Assembly: GCA_963662765.2 (NCBI GenBank)
Contig: CAXXUP010000006.1
Coordinates: 124,001-188,000, forward strand
DNA length: 64,000 nt
Reading direction: 5' to 3'
DNA from: DATMXT01 sp963662765
GTDB lineage: Bacteria; Bacillota; Clostridia; Oscillospirales; Feifaniaceae
This document shows, piece by piece, positions 44,945-53,254 of the stretch (its first letter is position 1; the number at the start of each line of letters is the position of its first letter). The position numbers and the translations under genes are program-made. The notes beneath the pieces were generated by a model that saw nothing but the letters and a program-made list of their open reading frames with translations, was not told where the DNA came from and searched no databases.

Positions 44945-47815
44945 TTATCCGAAAGGCGGGCTGGTCGCATCGTCATAGTACTGGCCATAGCCCGTGACAA
45001 TGAGCTGGTATTGGTAATCCGTATTACTCGTATCCGCAGTGAATGTGCAGGTGGAGCTTGTTCCAATGTTTGACCAGCTTCCCCAAGCTCTCCAAGTGCC
45101 GTTTGACTTCATAGTCCGCGCTCGCCGCTGCCACTGATATGTGACGGTAGCACCGGTGGGAGAGACGGTGCCGGGATACAATGTGGAGCCGCTTAATGTG
45201 ATGTTGGCGACACTCGTGACCTGAATTCCGGTTATTACCGAGGTGCTGCTTCTGGTGCCGGTGTAGGCGCCGGTGCCGGTGACCGTGACACGGTACTCCA
45301 CATTTGTCGAGGTGGTGTTGTAGGTGGACGAGGTCGCCCCGGAAATGTTACTCCAGCCGTAGTCATAATACTGCCACTGGTAAGTGACGGTGGCTCCGGA
45401 GGGGTAGACATCACCGGCCGTGAGGACAAAGCGCGAGCCGTTCCAGGAAACGGTAGGTGGGTCGATACCCGTCAGCGAGGTCTTGGTCGGGGTGATTTCG
45501 GCGCTATACGCCGTGCCGTAGTAAGCGCCGGTGCCTGTGACCGAGACGCGGTACCGCGTACCAAAGGAGCCGGAGTAGGAGGAAGAGGTCGCTCCGGTAA
45601 TATTGGTCCAGCCGTAGTTATAGAACTGCCATTGATAGGTGAAAGTGGCACCCGTCGGGGTGACAGCGCCTGCCGTGAGGACGGGGGTCGTGCCACTCAA
45701 GGTGATTGTGATGTCGCCGACACTAATTTCAGTTCCGGGCGTGACCGAGTCGCTGTATATCGTGCCGGAGTAGGCGCCGGTGCCGGTGACCATGACACGG
45801 TACTCGGTACCCGCCAAGGCGTTCGAGTAGGTGGATGAGGTCGCCCCGGTGATATTGCTCCAGCTGGTGCCGTAGGACTGCCACTGGTAGGTAACGGTGG
45901 CGCCCGTTGGGACGACAGCACCTGCCGTGAGGACAAAGCGCGAGCCGTTCCATGAGAAGGTAATATCTCCGATGCCCGTCAATGCAGACCTTCTCGGGGT
46001 GAACTCTTCACTCTGTGCCGTGCCGTAATAGGCGCCGGTGCCGGTGGCCGTGACATAGTACCGTGTGCCCTCAGAGCCGGTATAGGTGGAGGAGGTTGCC
46101 CCGGAGAGACTGACCCAGCCGCTGGGATAGGATGTGCGATAATAGTACCACTGGTAAGTGACGGTTGCACCCGGGGGTTCGATCGCCCCTGCCGTCATGA
46201 CGGGACTCGAGCCGCTCCAGGTCACTGTAATGTTGCCGACATCAGTCACCAGCGTCCTGGTGGGGACAACCAATGTGTTGCTCTCCACCATGCCGGTGTA
46301 GGCGCCGGTGCCGGTGGCCACAACCCTGTACTGCGCGCCCGCGGCACCGGTGTAGGTGGAGGAGGTTGCCCCCGCAATGCTGCTCCAGCCGCCGCCGGAA
46401 TTCGACCACCACTGGTAGGTGGCGGTTGCGCCGGTGGGGCTGATGGAGCTGACCGAGAGGGCGGCGTTCGCGCCGGACCAGGTGTAAGTGATTACGACCT
46501 CGGTTATAGAGATTCTGTTCGGTACAGCCACGGTGCTGCTCTCTACCGTGCCGTAGTACATATCGGTACCGGTGGCCACAACTTTATACTGCGTGCCCGG
46601 GATGCCGGTATAGGAGGAGGAGGTCGCCCCCTCGATACTGCTCCAGCCGGTGCCGGGATTGGACCACCACTGGTAAGTGACGGTTGCGGCGGACGGGGTG
46701 ATGCTGTCGACCCTGAGAACGGGATCCGAGCCGACCCAGGAGTATGTGATATGAACGGCAGTCACCGGGGTTCTGGTGGGGACCGTTAATTCGCCGCCAT
46801 AGATGGTTCCGGTGTACATCCCGGTGCCGGTGACTTCGATGCGGTACCGTGTGCCGGAGGTGCCGGTGTAGGTGGACGAGGTGGCGCCGTTGACATCATA
46901 CCACCGACCGTAGTAACTGGAATAATACTGCCACTGATATGTGACGGTTGCGCCGGCGGGGTCAATGGCCCCGGCCGTGAGGATGGGGTTCGCACCGTCC
47001 CAAGTGACCGTGGTCGCACCGATACTGTGCAAACTGATCGGTTCGGCTGTGATTTCATTGCTGGTGACGGTCCCATAGTACATCCCGGTGCCGGTGGCTT
47101 GAACCCGGTAACGGGTATTCGCCGTGGCGGTATATGTGGAGGAGGTCGCTCCGCTGACATTGATCCATCCGCTGGGGTAGGACGTACGATAATACTGCCA
47201 CTGATAAGTGACGGTTGCGCCCGAGGGGGCAACCGCACCCGCGGTCAGCTTGAAATGAGCACCGTCCCAATAAATCGCAATGTCGTCGATGCCGGTAAGG
47301 GCAACCTGGGTTGGGGTGCAGGAGACACTGTACACCGTGCCGGAATAGGCGCCGATGCCGGTGGCCTTCACCCGATACGACGAGTTCCAAGCGGCATAGT
47401 TGTAGGTATTGGAGGTTGCCCCGGAGACATCGTTCCAACTGCCGGAGGAAAAGATTTGCCACTGATAGGCGGCAGTCGCGGCAGACGGGTTCAGGTCGCC
47501 GGCTGTCAGCTGGGCATAGGAGCCGCCGCCCGTGACAAGTGGCGCCGCGATGGAGACGAGGGGGGTAACGTTCAAGGTGATCGGATTGCTTGTTACAGTG
47601 CCGATATAGACCCCGGTGCCTGTCGCCACCACCCGGTACTGCTGACCCCAAACGCCGTTACTGTAGACCGAGGAGACAGCGCCGACGATGTTCTGCCATG
47701 CGCCCGCGGTATAGACCTGCCACTGGTAGCTTGCGGTGGCGCCGGCGGGGGTGAGGGCACCCGCCGTTAAGGCGGCGTAGGTCCCGTTTTCGGAAACGGT
47801 AATGTCGCCGATGGC
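44945..47815 (-). repeat. Eleven tandem Ig-like coding repeats of about 250 bp
   Basis: Each unit encodes about 83 residues with a conserved TYQWQ core strand and a GATSSTY turn. The units differ at many positions, so this is an older expansion than the 63-bp array in the hybrid kinase. Units 8 to 10 are the most alike. Confidence 0.9.
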
Positions 47816-49345
47816 AATCAAGGGCGTGGGCGGCATTACGTGGACGGTGAGGGTGCTGTGTTTTGTGGTATCGGCTACGGCGGTGCAGGTGCTCACCTTA
47901 TCACCCAAGGTGCTGGTATCAATGGTGTTGGGGCTCCAGGTGACAGGCACATCCATATACCTGCCGTTTGTCATATAGGCCGAGACGGTGGAGGGGGGCG
48001 TGTAGGGCGCATTTTGCACCACGGTGGCTGTCACATCGGTCAGCCAGCGGATGAAGACCGCCGGGGTCACGGGCAGGTACTTGGCCTCCAGATAGTCCAT
48101 AACCGCCTCGTTGTCGCCCGCGGATAGGACGGCGTTGTAGATGATGACCTCGGCCACATCGACCGGGGAGCCCGCGTTTCCGACCGTCACGGAGGTGGTG
48201 CTCCAACTGGGGGAAAAGCTCACATATCCGGCGGGAACCGTATTCGTGTAGATGGTAAAATTCTCAGCCCCGGCGTCCCGCGCCACGACAAAGACGGTGC
48301 TGGTGGCGCCGGTCGTGTCAATGACGCCGCTGACTGTGGTGTTCACGTAATCGTTCGAGCCGTCGAAGGCGGCATACTTGGCGTAGGTCTCATACCAGAA
48401 TCCGTTGTCCACGATATCGCCGATGTAGGTCTCCACAAGCTGGGGCTGTCTGTTGTCGGTGGACTGGGCAGCGTCGTTGCCCTCGCCTGAGGAGTCGGCC
48501 CAGTTTTTCACATAGTAGTTGCTGCCGCTCGCCCGCACCAAATTGAAGGGGGCTTCCCTGGAAATCAGGGAAGCGTCCAGATGAAGCTGCAAATCACTCC
48601 TGACGGGCAGCCCCGAGACAAACACGGGGTTGCTGACGGCGGTTGCGCCCATTTTGCCGGAGGTGGAGGCCGGGGTGACGGTGCACATCACGTGCCTGCC
48701 TGGGTACCGGGAGATCACCGACGCTAAGGTGGTGTTGCTGGCGCTTGGGATAATGGAGTAGTCGTCGGGGAAGCGGGGATACGTCGTGCCATTCTCCACC
48801 TCCTCGGGGGTGGTGGAGATCATGGGGATGTTAAACCCCGGTCGGGAGACATACCACCGATAGATGTTCGTCAGGTTAACCCCGGTGGGGTCGACGAGGG
48901 ACACATCACTCGAGGCGTAGAGAGAAGATGAATACTCAAAGAGCGTGGTGTTGATCGGTTGAAATTCGATACTCACCGTGGCCGTAGCCACGGGGAAGTC
49001 CAAAACCTCGCTGCCCACCACGGCATAGAAAGTCCTGGTGGTATTGCCAAGGCTAACCTCGAACTCTCTTGGGTAGCCTGCCACCGTGCGCTCGTATGCG
49101 CCTGTAAAGAGCGTGTAACTCGTTTCCCCGGACGGGGTTCCGCTTGCCTCCAGCGTTTTTTTCACGGCGACGATCTCGCCCTCCATCGTCTGCTGGGCGA
49201 GCGACAAATCCTCGGTGAAATTCCTCGTGCTGGTCAAAAAGCGGAACTGAGAGGTGAGGCCGGAGATCATTCCCACGCTGATAATGCTCAGTAAGGCAAG
49301 GGAAACGATGATTTCGATGAGGGTAAAGCCCCGGTTATTTTTCAT
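44945..49345 (-). CDS. Giant prepilin with lectin-like domain and eleven Ig-like repeats
   Basis: This is a 1466-residue protein. Residues 1-30 are a class III/type IV prepilin leader and helix (NNRG then FTLIEIIVSLALL, cleavage after Gly, Glu5 present). After a pilin-like segment comes a LamG/ConA-like domain (about 250-430; LQLHLDASLISREAPF, AAFDGSNDY, AEVIIYNAVLS), a Big_4-like module (VPVTWSPNTIDTSTLGDKV), and eleven repeats of about 83 residues (TAGAVTPTGATVTYQWQ, ITGATSSTYTG, YRVTVTGTGAYTGT) to the end. It is likely a tip or minor pilin presenting an adhesive stalk, processed by the PilD at 60352-61110. It is the last gene of the pilin group, with its terminator just after. Confidence 0.9.
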   Translation of the reverse strand: MKNNRGFTLIEIIVSLALLSIISVGMISGLTSQFRFLTSTRNFTEDLSLAQQTMEGEIVAVKKTLEASGTPSGETSYTLFTGAYERTVAGYPREFEVSLGNTTRTFYAVVGSEVLDFPVATATVSIEFQPINTTLFEYSSSLYASSDVSLVDPTGVNLTNIYRWYVSRPGFNIPMISTTPEEVENGTTYPRFPDDYSIIPSASNTTLASVISRYPGRHVMCTVTPASTSGKMGATAVSNPVFVSGLPVRSDLQLHLDASLISREAPFNLVRASGSNYYVKNWADSSGEGNDAAQSTDNRQPQLVETYIGDIVDNGFWYETYAKYAAFDGSNDYVNTTVSGVIDTTGATSTVFVVARDAGAENFTIYTNTVPAGYVSFSPSWSTTSVTVGNAGSPVDVAEVIIYNAVLSAGDNEAVMDYLEAKYLPVTPAVFIRWLTDVTATVVQNAPYTPPSTVSAYMTNGRYMDVPVTWSPNTIDTSTLGDKVSTCTAVADTTKHSTLTVHVMPPTPLIAIGDITVSENGTYAALTAGALTPAGATASYQWQVYTAGAWQNIVGAVSSVYSNGVWGQQYRVVATGTGVYIGTVTSNPITLNVTPLVSIAAPLVTGGGSYAQLTAGDLNPSAATAAYQWQIFSSGSWNDVSGATSNTYNYAAWNSSYRVKATGIGAYSGTVYSVSCTPTQVALTGIDDIAIYWDGAHFKLTAGAVAPSGATVTYQWQYYRTSYPSGWINVSGATSSTYTATANTRYRVQATGTGMYYGTVTSNEITAEPISLHSIGATTVTWDGANPILTAGAIDPAGATVTYQWQYYSSYYGRWYDVNGATSSTYTGTSGTRYRIEVTGTGMYTGTIYGGELTVPTRTPVTAVHITYSWVGSDPVLRVDSITPSAATVTYQWWSNPGTGWSSIEGATSSSYTGIPGTQYKVVATGTDMYYGTVESSTVAVPNRISITEVVITYTWSGANAALSVSSISPTGATATYQWWSNSGGGWSSIAGATSSTYTGAAGAQYRVVATGTGAYTGMVESNTLVVPTRTLVTDVGNITVTWSGSSPVMTAGAIEPPGATVTYQWYYYRTSYPSGWVSLSGATSSTYTGSEGTRYYVTATGTGAYYGTAQSEEFTPRRSALTGIGDITFSWNGSRFVLTAGAVVPTGATVTYQWQSYGTSWSNITGATSSTYSNALAGTEYRVMVTGTGAYSGTIYSDSVTPGTEISVGDITITLSGTTPVLTAGAVTPTGATFTYQWQFYNYGWTNITGATSSSYSGSFGTRYRVSVTGTGAYYGTAYSAEITPTKTSLTGIDPPTVSWNGSRFVLTAGDVYPSGATVTYQWQYYDYGWSNISGATSSTYNTTSTNVEYRVTVTGTGAYTGTRSSTSVITGIQVTSVANITLSGSTLYPGTVSPTGATVTYQWQRRARTMKSNGTWRAWGSWSNIGTSSTCTFTADTSNTDYQYQLIVTGYGQYYDDATSPPFG

Positions 49346-49389
49346 GTGTGATCGCCTCCTTGGGCTGTCGGGCCTAATTCGCCGCTAAG

Positions 49390-50781
49390 TTACAGCTGCG
49401 GCCCCTGCAGATACCACAAATCATTTACAATGTCCTGACGCACGGCGTCAAACACATCGGCTAAGGCGGTGGAGCTCGATGCTGTGTATACATTTTCGGG
49501 CAAAGCGCCGCAGGCGGCGGCGATATTGTTCACGCTGTTTAAGTCGCTCGAAACGGCGGAAAAGCCGATGACATAGACCTTGGCAAAACCCGAGATTTCC
49601 CCCGTTCCGATTGTGTTCACATAGGGCGTGCCCCAGGTGTTGTCAAGGTTCGAGCCGTTGCCCGCAATCTGGCCGTGCGCCGTGTCATAGGGGGAGCGGT
49701 CGAGATACCCCTCGTTGACGGCGCCGTCCCCCGTCACGAAATTGCGGTTGGTGTTGCTGATCACACTGCCGAAGGTGGTCACGCCGTCCACCAGCACAAT
49801 GAGGTAGTTGCTGGCCCTAACCCCCGCGCCCACCTCGTGGTTGTGGTTATACAGCGCCCAGTAGGCCCGGCGCAGACCGTCGCCCGTGTTGGTGCCGCCG
49901 CCGGGGGACAGGTTGTTCACGGCTGTCAGCAGCGCCGAGGTATAGATTTTGGCGTTGCGGAAGGCATACACCGCGTCGTCGGAACTGTTGGCCGAGGTGT
50001 TGAAGGGCACCAGCTTGATGTCGATGTTGTCCTCAGTGGCGAAGTTGGTGATAAGCGTTGTGGCCTGATTCTTCAAAACGTCGATTCTGCGGGGGGTGTG
50101 GCCGGAATAGCCGTCCAGCCCCTGCTCCATGCTGCCGGAGGTGTCGAGCACCATGGCCACATGCCCCACGACGCTCTGGATGCGCTCCTCGGCCCTGAAA
50201 GCGATGGCCACGGCCGGGTCGTAGGGCGGGGTGCTCAGGTCAATAATCTGCAATGAATTCTTGGAATTCACCTCGGAGGTGATGGTCACGGCGGCAACCG
50301 GGTCCCCGTGTTCGTCGACGCTTCCGGCGGGATAGGAGCGGATGGAAAACTTTAAGAGACTGTCCTCGTCCGATGGATTGACCTTGGTAAAAACGAATTC
50401 GTAGCCCATACCCTCCTGAGCGGGCACCAAAACCGACTCGAAGTGGGCGCCCGCGACGCTGTCATAGGTGTATTTCACGATCCGCTGCCCGTCCGCAGTG
50501 TCCTCAATGCCGATGTAGTCCCAGCCGGAATCCAGATTGTCGGCAGCGAAGCTCGACTCCGGGATCGTAAACACGGCGGTGGAATAGCGGATGGTGTCGC
50601 TGGTCTTTTGCAGGGCGTAGCGGGTCGCGAACTGGAACTGATATTCCGTCTGGCTTTTTTGCAGGTAAAGCCGGGCGAAGTTGATGATAGCGTAGGCCCC
50701 GGTTACAACAAGCCCCAAAAGGGCCACCGAGACGATGACCTCGATTAAGGTCATTCCGGCGTTCTTGGAAATCCGTTTCAT
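49390..50781 (-). CDS. Prepilin with von Willebrand factor A domain
   Basis: This 463-residue protein has an N-terminal prepilin signature (KNAG then MTLIEVIVSVALLGLVVTGAY, with Met at +1 instead of Phe), a pilin-like segment to about 200, then a vWA domain. The MIDAS metal site is complete: LDTSGSMEQ (near 218), a Thr in GGGTNTGDG, and an Asp in IVLVDGVTT. vWA domains in pilus tip proteins bind host or matrix ligands through a metal ion. It lies 44 bases upstream of the giant prepilin gene, so both are probably made together and sit at the pilus tip. Confidence 0.9.
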   Translation of the reverse strand: MKRISKNAGMTLIEVIVSVALLGLVVTGAYAIINFARLYLQKSQTEYQFQFATRYALQKTSDTIRYSTAVFTIPESSFAADNLDSGWDYIGIEDTADGQRIVKYTYDSVAGAHFESVLVPAQEGMGYEFVFTKVNPSDEDSLLKFSIRSYPAGSVDEHGDPVAAVTITSEVNSKNSLQIIDLSTPPYDPAVAIAFRAEERIQSVVGHVAMVLDTSGSMEQGLDGYSGHTPRRIDVLKNQATTLITNFATEDNIDIKLVPFNTSANSSDDAVYAFRNAKIYTSALLTAVNNLSPGGGTNTGDGLRRAYWALYNHNHEVGAGVRASNYLIVLVDGVTTFGSVISNTNRNFVTGDGAVNEGYLDRSPYDTAHGQIAGNGSNLDNTWGTPYVNTIGTGEISGFAKVYVIGFSAVSSDLNSVNNIAAACGALPENVYTASSSTALADVFDAVRQDIVNDLWYLQGPQL

Positions 50782-50814
50782 ACTGCTTCACCTGCCGATC
50801 TTTTTAGTATGGGG

Positions 50815-51297
50815 TTAAGACATCATTTGAATGAGGGGATTTTCGGCTAAAAACTGGAGCACAACTGTTTTGGTAACGGTGGAGTCGTCTAGGGCTGCGG
50901 TGGAAGTGACCTCCACCCAGCGCTCGGAGTCGATTTCCACTGCCCGCACCGTCACGGTCACGCTGCCGCCCTCAAACCCGTCGGAGGCGTTTAAGGTGTC
51001 CGTAAGGACGGGAACATCGGCCGCATTGGCGTGCGCCGCCTCGCTAAACGTGGTCTCCACTAAGTTGTCGCCGTAGGCGTCCTCTTGCAGCAGGGCGGCA
51101 TAGGTCAAATCCTGCCCCGACGTGGCGAGGTAATAGGCCTTTAAGGTATCCTCTTCCGACACGGTCTGCGCAAGGTTGCTGCGCACCAAGGAGGCGATTG
51201 CCATTGCGAGGATGCTCACAATGACAAGGGCCAAGATGACGAAAATGAGGGCGGCGCCCCGCTCATTACTGATTATTCCGTTTGTCTTTTTGCGCAT
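50815..51297 (-). CDS. PilX-like minor pilin/pilus assembly protein
   Basis: This 160-residue protein has a positively charged N-terminus (MRKKTNGIISNERGAA) and one long hydrophobic helix (LIFVILALVIVSILAMAIASLV), lacking the Glu5 of true prepilins. This fits the PilX_N family of minor pilins. The rest is beta-rich. ATG 51297 is preferred over the ORF start at 51378, which overlaps the upstream pilin gene; GGAGGG lies ten bases before it. It probably helps prime pilus assembly with the vWA and giant prepilins. Confidence 0.75.
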   Translation of the reverse strand: MRKKTNGIISNERGAALIFVILALVIVSILAMAIASLVRSNLAQTVSEEDTLKAYYLATSGQDLTYAALLQEDAYGDNLVETTFSEAAHANAADVPVLTDTLNASDGFEGGSVTVTVRAVEIDSERWVEVTSTAALDDSTVTKTVVLQFLAENPLIQMMS

Positions 51298-51349
51298 ATG
51301 GGGCGCTCCCTCCATTTCTCTAAATCTTCCCTGCTGTGTCAACTGGGTT

Positions 51350-51739
51350 TTATTTTGAAACGACATAGTCCTCCGCACCGTCTAAGGTGACGGTGCAGAC
51401 CCCCGCTGAGGGGCCCGAGAGGGTGATGGCGGTGTAGTAGGTAGACTCCAGCACTTGCTCTTCAGTCTTCCAAAGTCCCGCGGTGTCAAGGGCTGTCTTC
51501 CACGCATCGCTCGTCATAGTGCTGCTCGTAATATGGTTTTCCGCGCAGTACATGGCCATGGCGTTAACGGCGATGTCGGCCGTCTGTCGGTCGGTCATCT
51601 GCCTCGCCTGGTCGGTGTAGGCCGTATAACTCGGGATGGCAATGGTCGCCAAAATTCCCAAAATGGCGATGACGATGATAAGCTCAATGAGGGTAAACCC
51701 CGAGGTATCAAAACGCTTTTTCCGGGCCGACTTATTCAT
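51350..51739 (-). CDS. Type IV prepilin
   Basis: This 129-residue pilin has leader MNKSARKKRFDTSG, then FTLIELIIVIAILGILATIAIP with Phe1 and Glu5. The C-terminal part contains one cysteine pair (MYCAENH and GVCTVTL). ATG 51739 is chosen because the prepilin leader begins there; the upstream extension to 51808 has no ribosome site. It lies between the major pilin and the PilX-like gene and may be a minor or second pilin subunit. Confidence 0.88.
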   Translation of the reverse strand: MNKSARKKRFDTSGFTLIELIIVIAILGILATIAIPSYTAYTDQARQMTDRQTADIAVNAMAMYCAENHITSSTMTSDAWKTALDTAGLWKTEEQVLESTYYTAITLSGPSAGVCTVTLDGAEDYVVSK

Positions 51740-51906
51740 GGGCGCTGTGCCGTCCTCTCCCCAAAATAGCCGCAGATAAAGGCCATATTTTGCCCTTGCG
51801 GCTTGCATTTATATATACCGAAACTCAACCCCGTAATGCGGCGCGTTCCGGCGCCGGGGTTGAGCCCCGGATTTCTTCCAAAGTAAACTGCCTTTAATCA
51901 TGGTGT

Positions 51907-51947
51907 CAAAAATTGGGCGGGCCGGAACGCCGGTGGCGTTCCGGCCC
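51907..51947 (-). terminator. Terminator or attenuator after pilA
   Basis: GGGCCGGAACGCC (51919-51931) pairs with GGCGTTCCGGCCC (51935-51947) over a three-base loop. The minus-strand continuation has a T-run about seven bases later. It may cut most pilA transcripts and let a fraction reach the minor pilin genes. Confidence 0.7.
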
Positions 51948-52029
51948 GGATTGGGATGTGTAGGTTAGAGAGTGTTTACGTTATGCTGTGCAAAACGGGT
52001 GAACTGTCCCCGTGTCTAACGTGTCTATC

Positions 52030-52386
52030 TTACGGTGTCGGTGCAACGGGCGGATATGTTCCTACATTGCTGTCAGCATCAGTAACGGTAATTACTAAAT
52101 CTCCATCCGCAATGGCTCCAGTATGAGCTACAGTACCGGCAACATCAGCATCGGCATATTCTTCCCAGTCAGTACCACCATCACCTTTGATTGCATCGCA
52201 TGCAATATAGGCATCGTATACAACTTTGGCGGATGCCTCAAGCGCTTTTTCTGCTGCATCTTCCTTGTACTGCGAGTACGCAGGGATTGCGATGGCCGCG
52301 AGGATGCCGAGGATTGCGATGACGACGATGAGCTCAATGAGGGTGAAGCCCTTTTTATTGAGCTTTGTGTGGAAAAACTGATACAT
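52030..52386 (-). CDS. pilA: Major type IV pilin
   Basis: This 118-residue prepilin has leader MYQFFHTKLNKKG, then FTLIELIVVIAILGILAAIAIP, with Phe1 and Glu5 intact. The mature part is short and acidic (SQYKEDAAEKALEASAKVVY). ATG 52386 follows an AAGGTGA ribosome site; upstream codons belong to the leader RNA. It has its own strong promoter (52462-52491) and a following hairpin, as expected for the abundant subunit. Confidence 0.92.
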   Translation of the reverse strand: MYQFFHTKLNKKGFTLIELIVVIAILGILAAIAIPAYSQYKEDAAEKALEASAKVVYDAYIACDAIKGDGGTDWEEYADADVAGTVAHTGAIADGDLVITVTDADSNVGTYPPVAPTP

Positions 52387-52461
52387 TTTCTCACCTTTTA
52401 CCTTTCTTTTAATTGAGTTATTTTTTGGGCCAAATTGTAACCAAAATGCGATTACAATGTA

Positions 52462-52491
52462 ATTATACCTGCGGCGCCGTGGTTTAGTCAA
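52462..52491 (-). promoter_or_regulatory. Strong sigma-A-type promoter of pilA
   Basis: On the minus strand TTGACT (52491-52486) and TATAAT (52467-52462) are 18 bases apart, 75 bases before the pilA start. Confidence 0.8.
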
Positions 52492-52524
52492 TAACTTGCA
52501 AAAAAATACATATTAATTTAACAG

Positions 52525-53253
52525 CTAATTCAGGGCATCCGGCGGCGGGGGGCCTTCCATCTCCTCCCGCAGGGCTTCAAGCGTCGCGTCCTTTATGCGG
52601 CTCACTTTGCGCTGGGTGAGGCCAAGTTCATCTGCCGCCTGCTGCTGGGTGAGGTTGCGAACAAAAAGCAGGTCCAGTACCCTTTTTTGCAGGTCGGTGA
52701 GGGCGTGTACCGCCTTCTCTAAAGTCAGCTTATCCTCGATTGGCAGTTGGAAGGATTGGTAGGCGAGGGAGTGGATTTGGGAAGTGTCGATTTCTTCAAA
52801 GCTCACAAGGCCCGCCCGCATCACTTCATGGATGCTCTCCTCTCTGACATTGAGGGTTTTTGCAAGCCATGCGGTAGTCGGCGGCTCACCATGCTCCTTC
52901 ACATATTCGTCCAAAGCGGCGTCCACCCGGTACTGCAGCTCTTTAATGCAGCCGGGGCGGTAAAAGGAGGACTCGCTGCGCACCATGTGCCTGATTTCCC
53001 CTAGGATGCAGTGGGAGGCGTAGGTCGTAAAGCGCACGTTTCTGGCGGGGTCGTAGCGGGCAAGCGCTTTTAAAACCGCGAGGCACCCCGTTTGAAACAG
53101 ATCCTCTCTGTCACATGCCCCGCCGTAGAGGTTCGCGTAGTAACGGACAAGCCCGAATGCAGCTTCTACGGCGTCGCTTCGGGCCGCTTCGCCCCCGTCC
53201 TTAAAATAATGCGCTGCCGCTTCTTCAAGGGAGGGCTTTTTTTTGGTGTCCAT
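52525..53253 (-). CDS. Sigma-70 family factor encoded in the pilus operon
   Basis: This 242-residue sigma factor is of the sporulation/general stress type (SigF/SigB-like). Region 2 is visible in DREDLFQTGCLAVLKALARY and FTTYASHCILGEIRHMVR. Region 3 follows, and region 4 has ALTDLQKRVLDLLF and the helix-turn-helix QQQAADELGLTQRKVSRIK. It starts one base after the pilC stop, so it is co-translated with the pilus machinery. It may direct RNA polymerase to the pilin genes just downstream, or act elsewhere; its target promoter is unknown, since the promoter seen before pilA looks like sigma-A. Confidence 0.88.
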   Translation of the reverse strand: MDTKKKPSLEEAAAHYFKDGGEAARSDAVEAAFGLVRYYANLYGGACDREDLFQTGCLAVLKALARYDPARNVRFTTYASHCILGEIRHMVRSESSFYRPGCIKELQYRVDAALDEYVKEHGEPPTTAWLAKTLNVREESIHEVMRAGLVSFEEIDTSQIHSLAYQSFQLPIEDKLTLEKAVHALTDLQKRVLDLLFVRNLTQQQAADELGLTQRKVSRIKDATLEALREEMEGPPPPDALN

Positions 53254-53254
53254 A

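Noticed and set aside
45235..47770. Several long frames opposite or in other registers of the giant prepilin
   Set aside because: They follow the 250-bp repeat period and show proline/arginine/serine-rich shadow composition.
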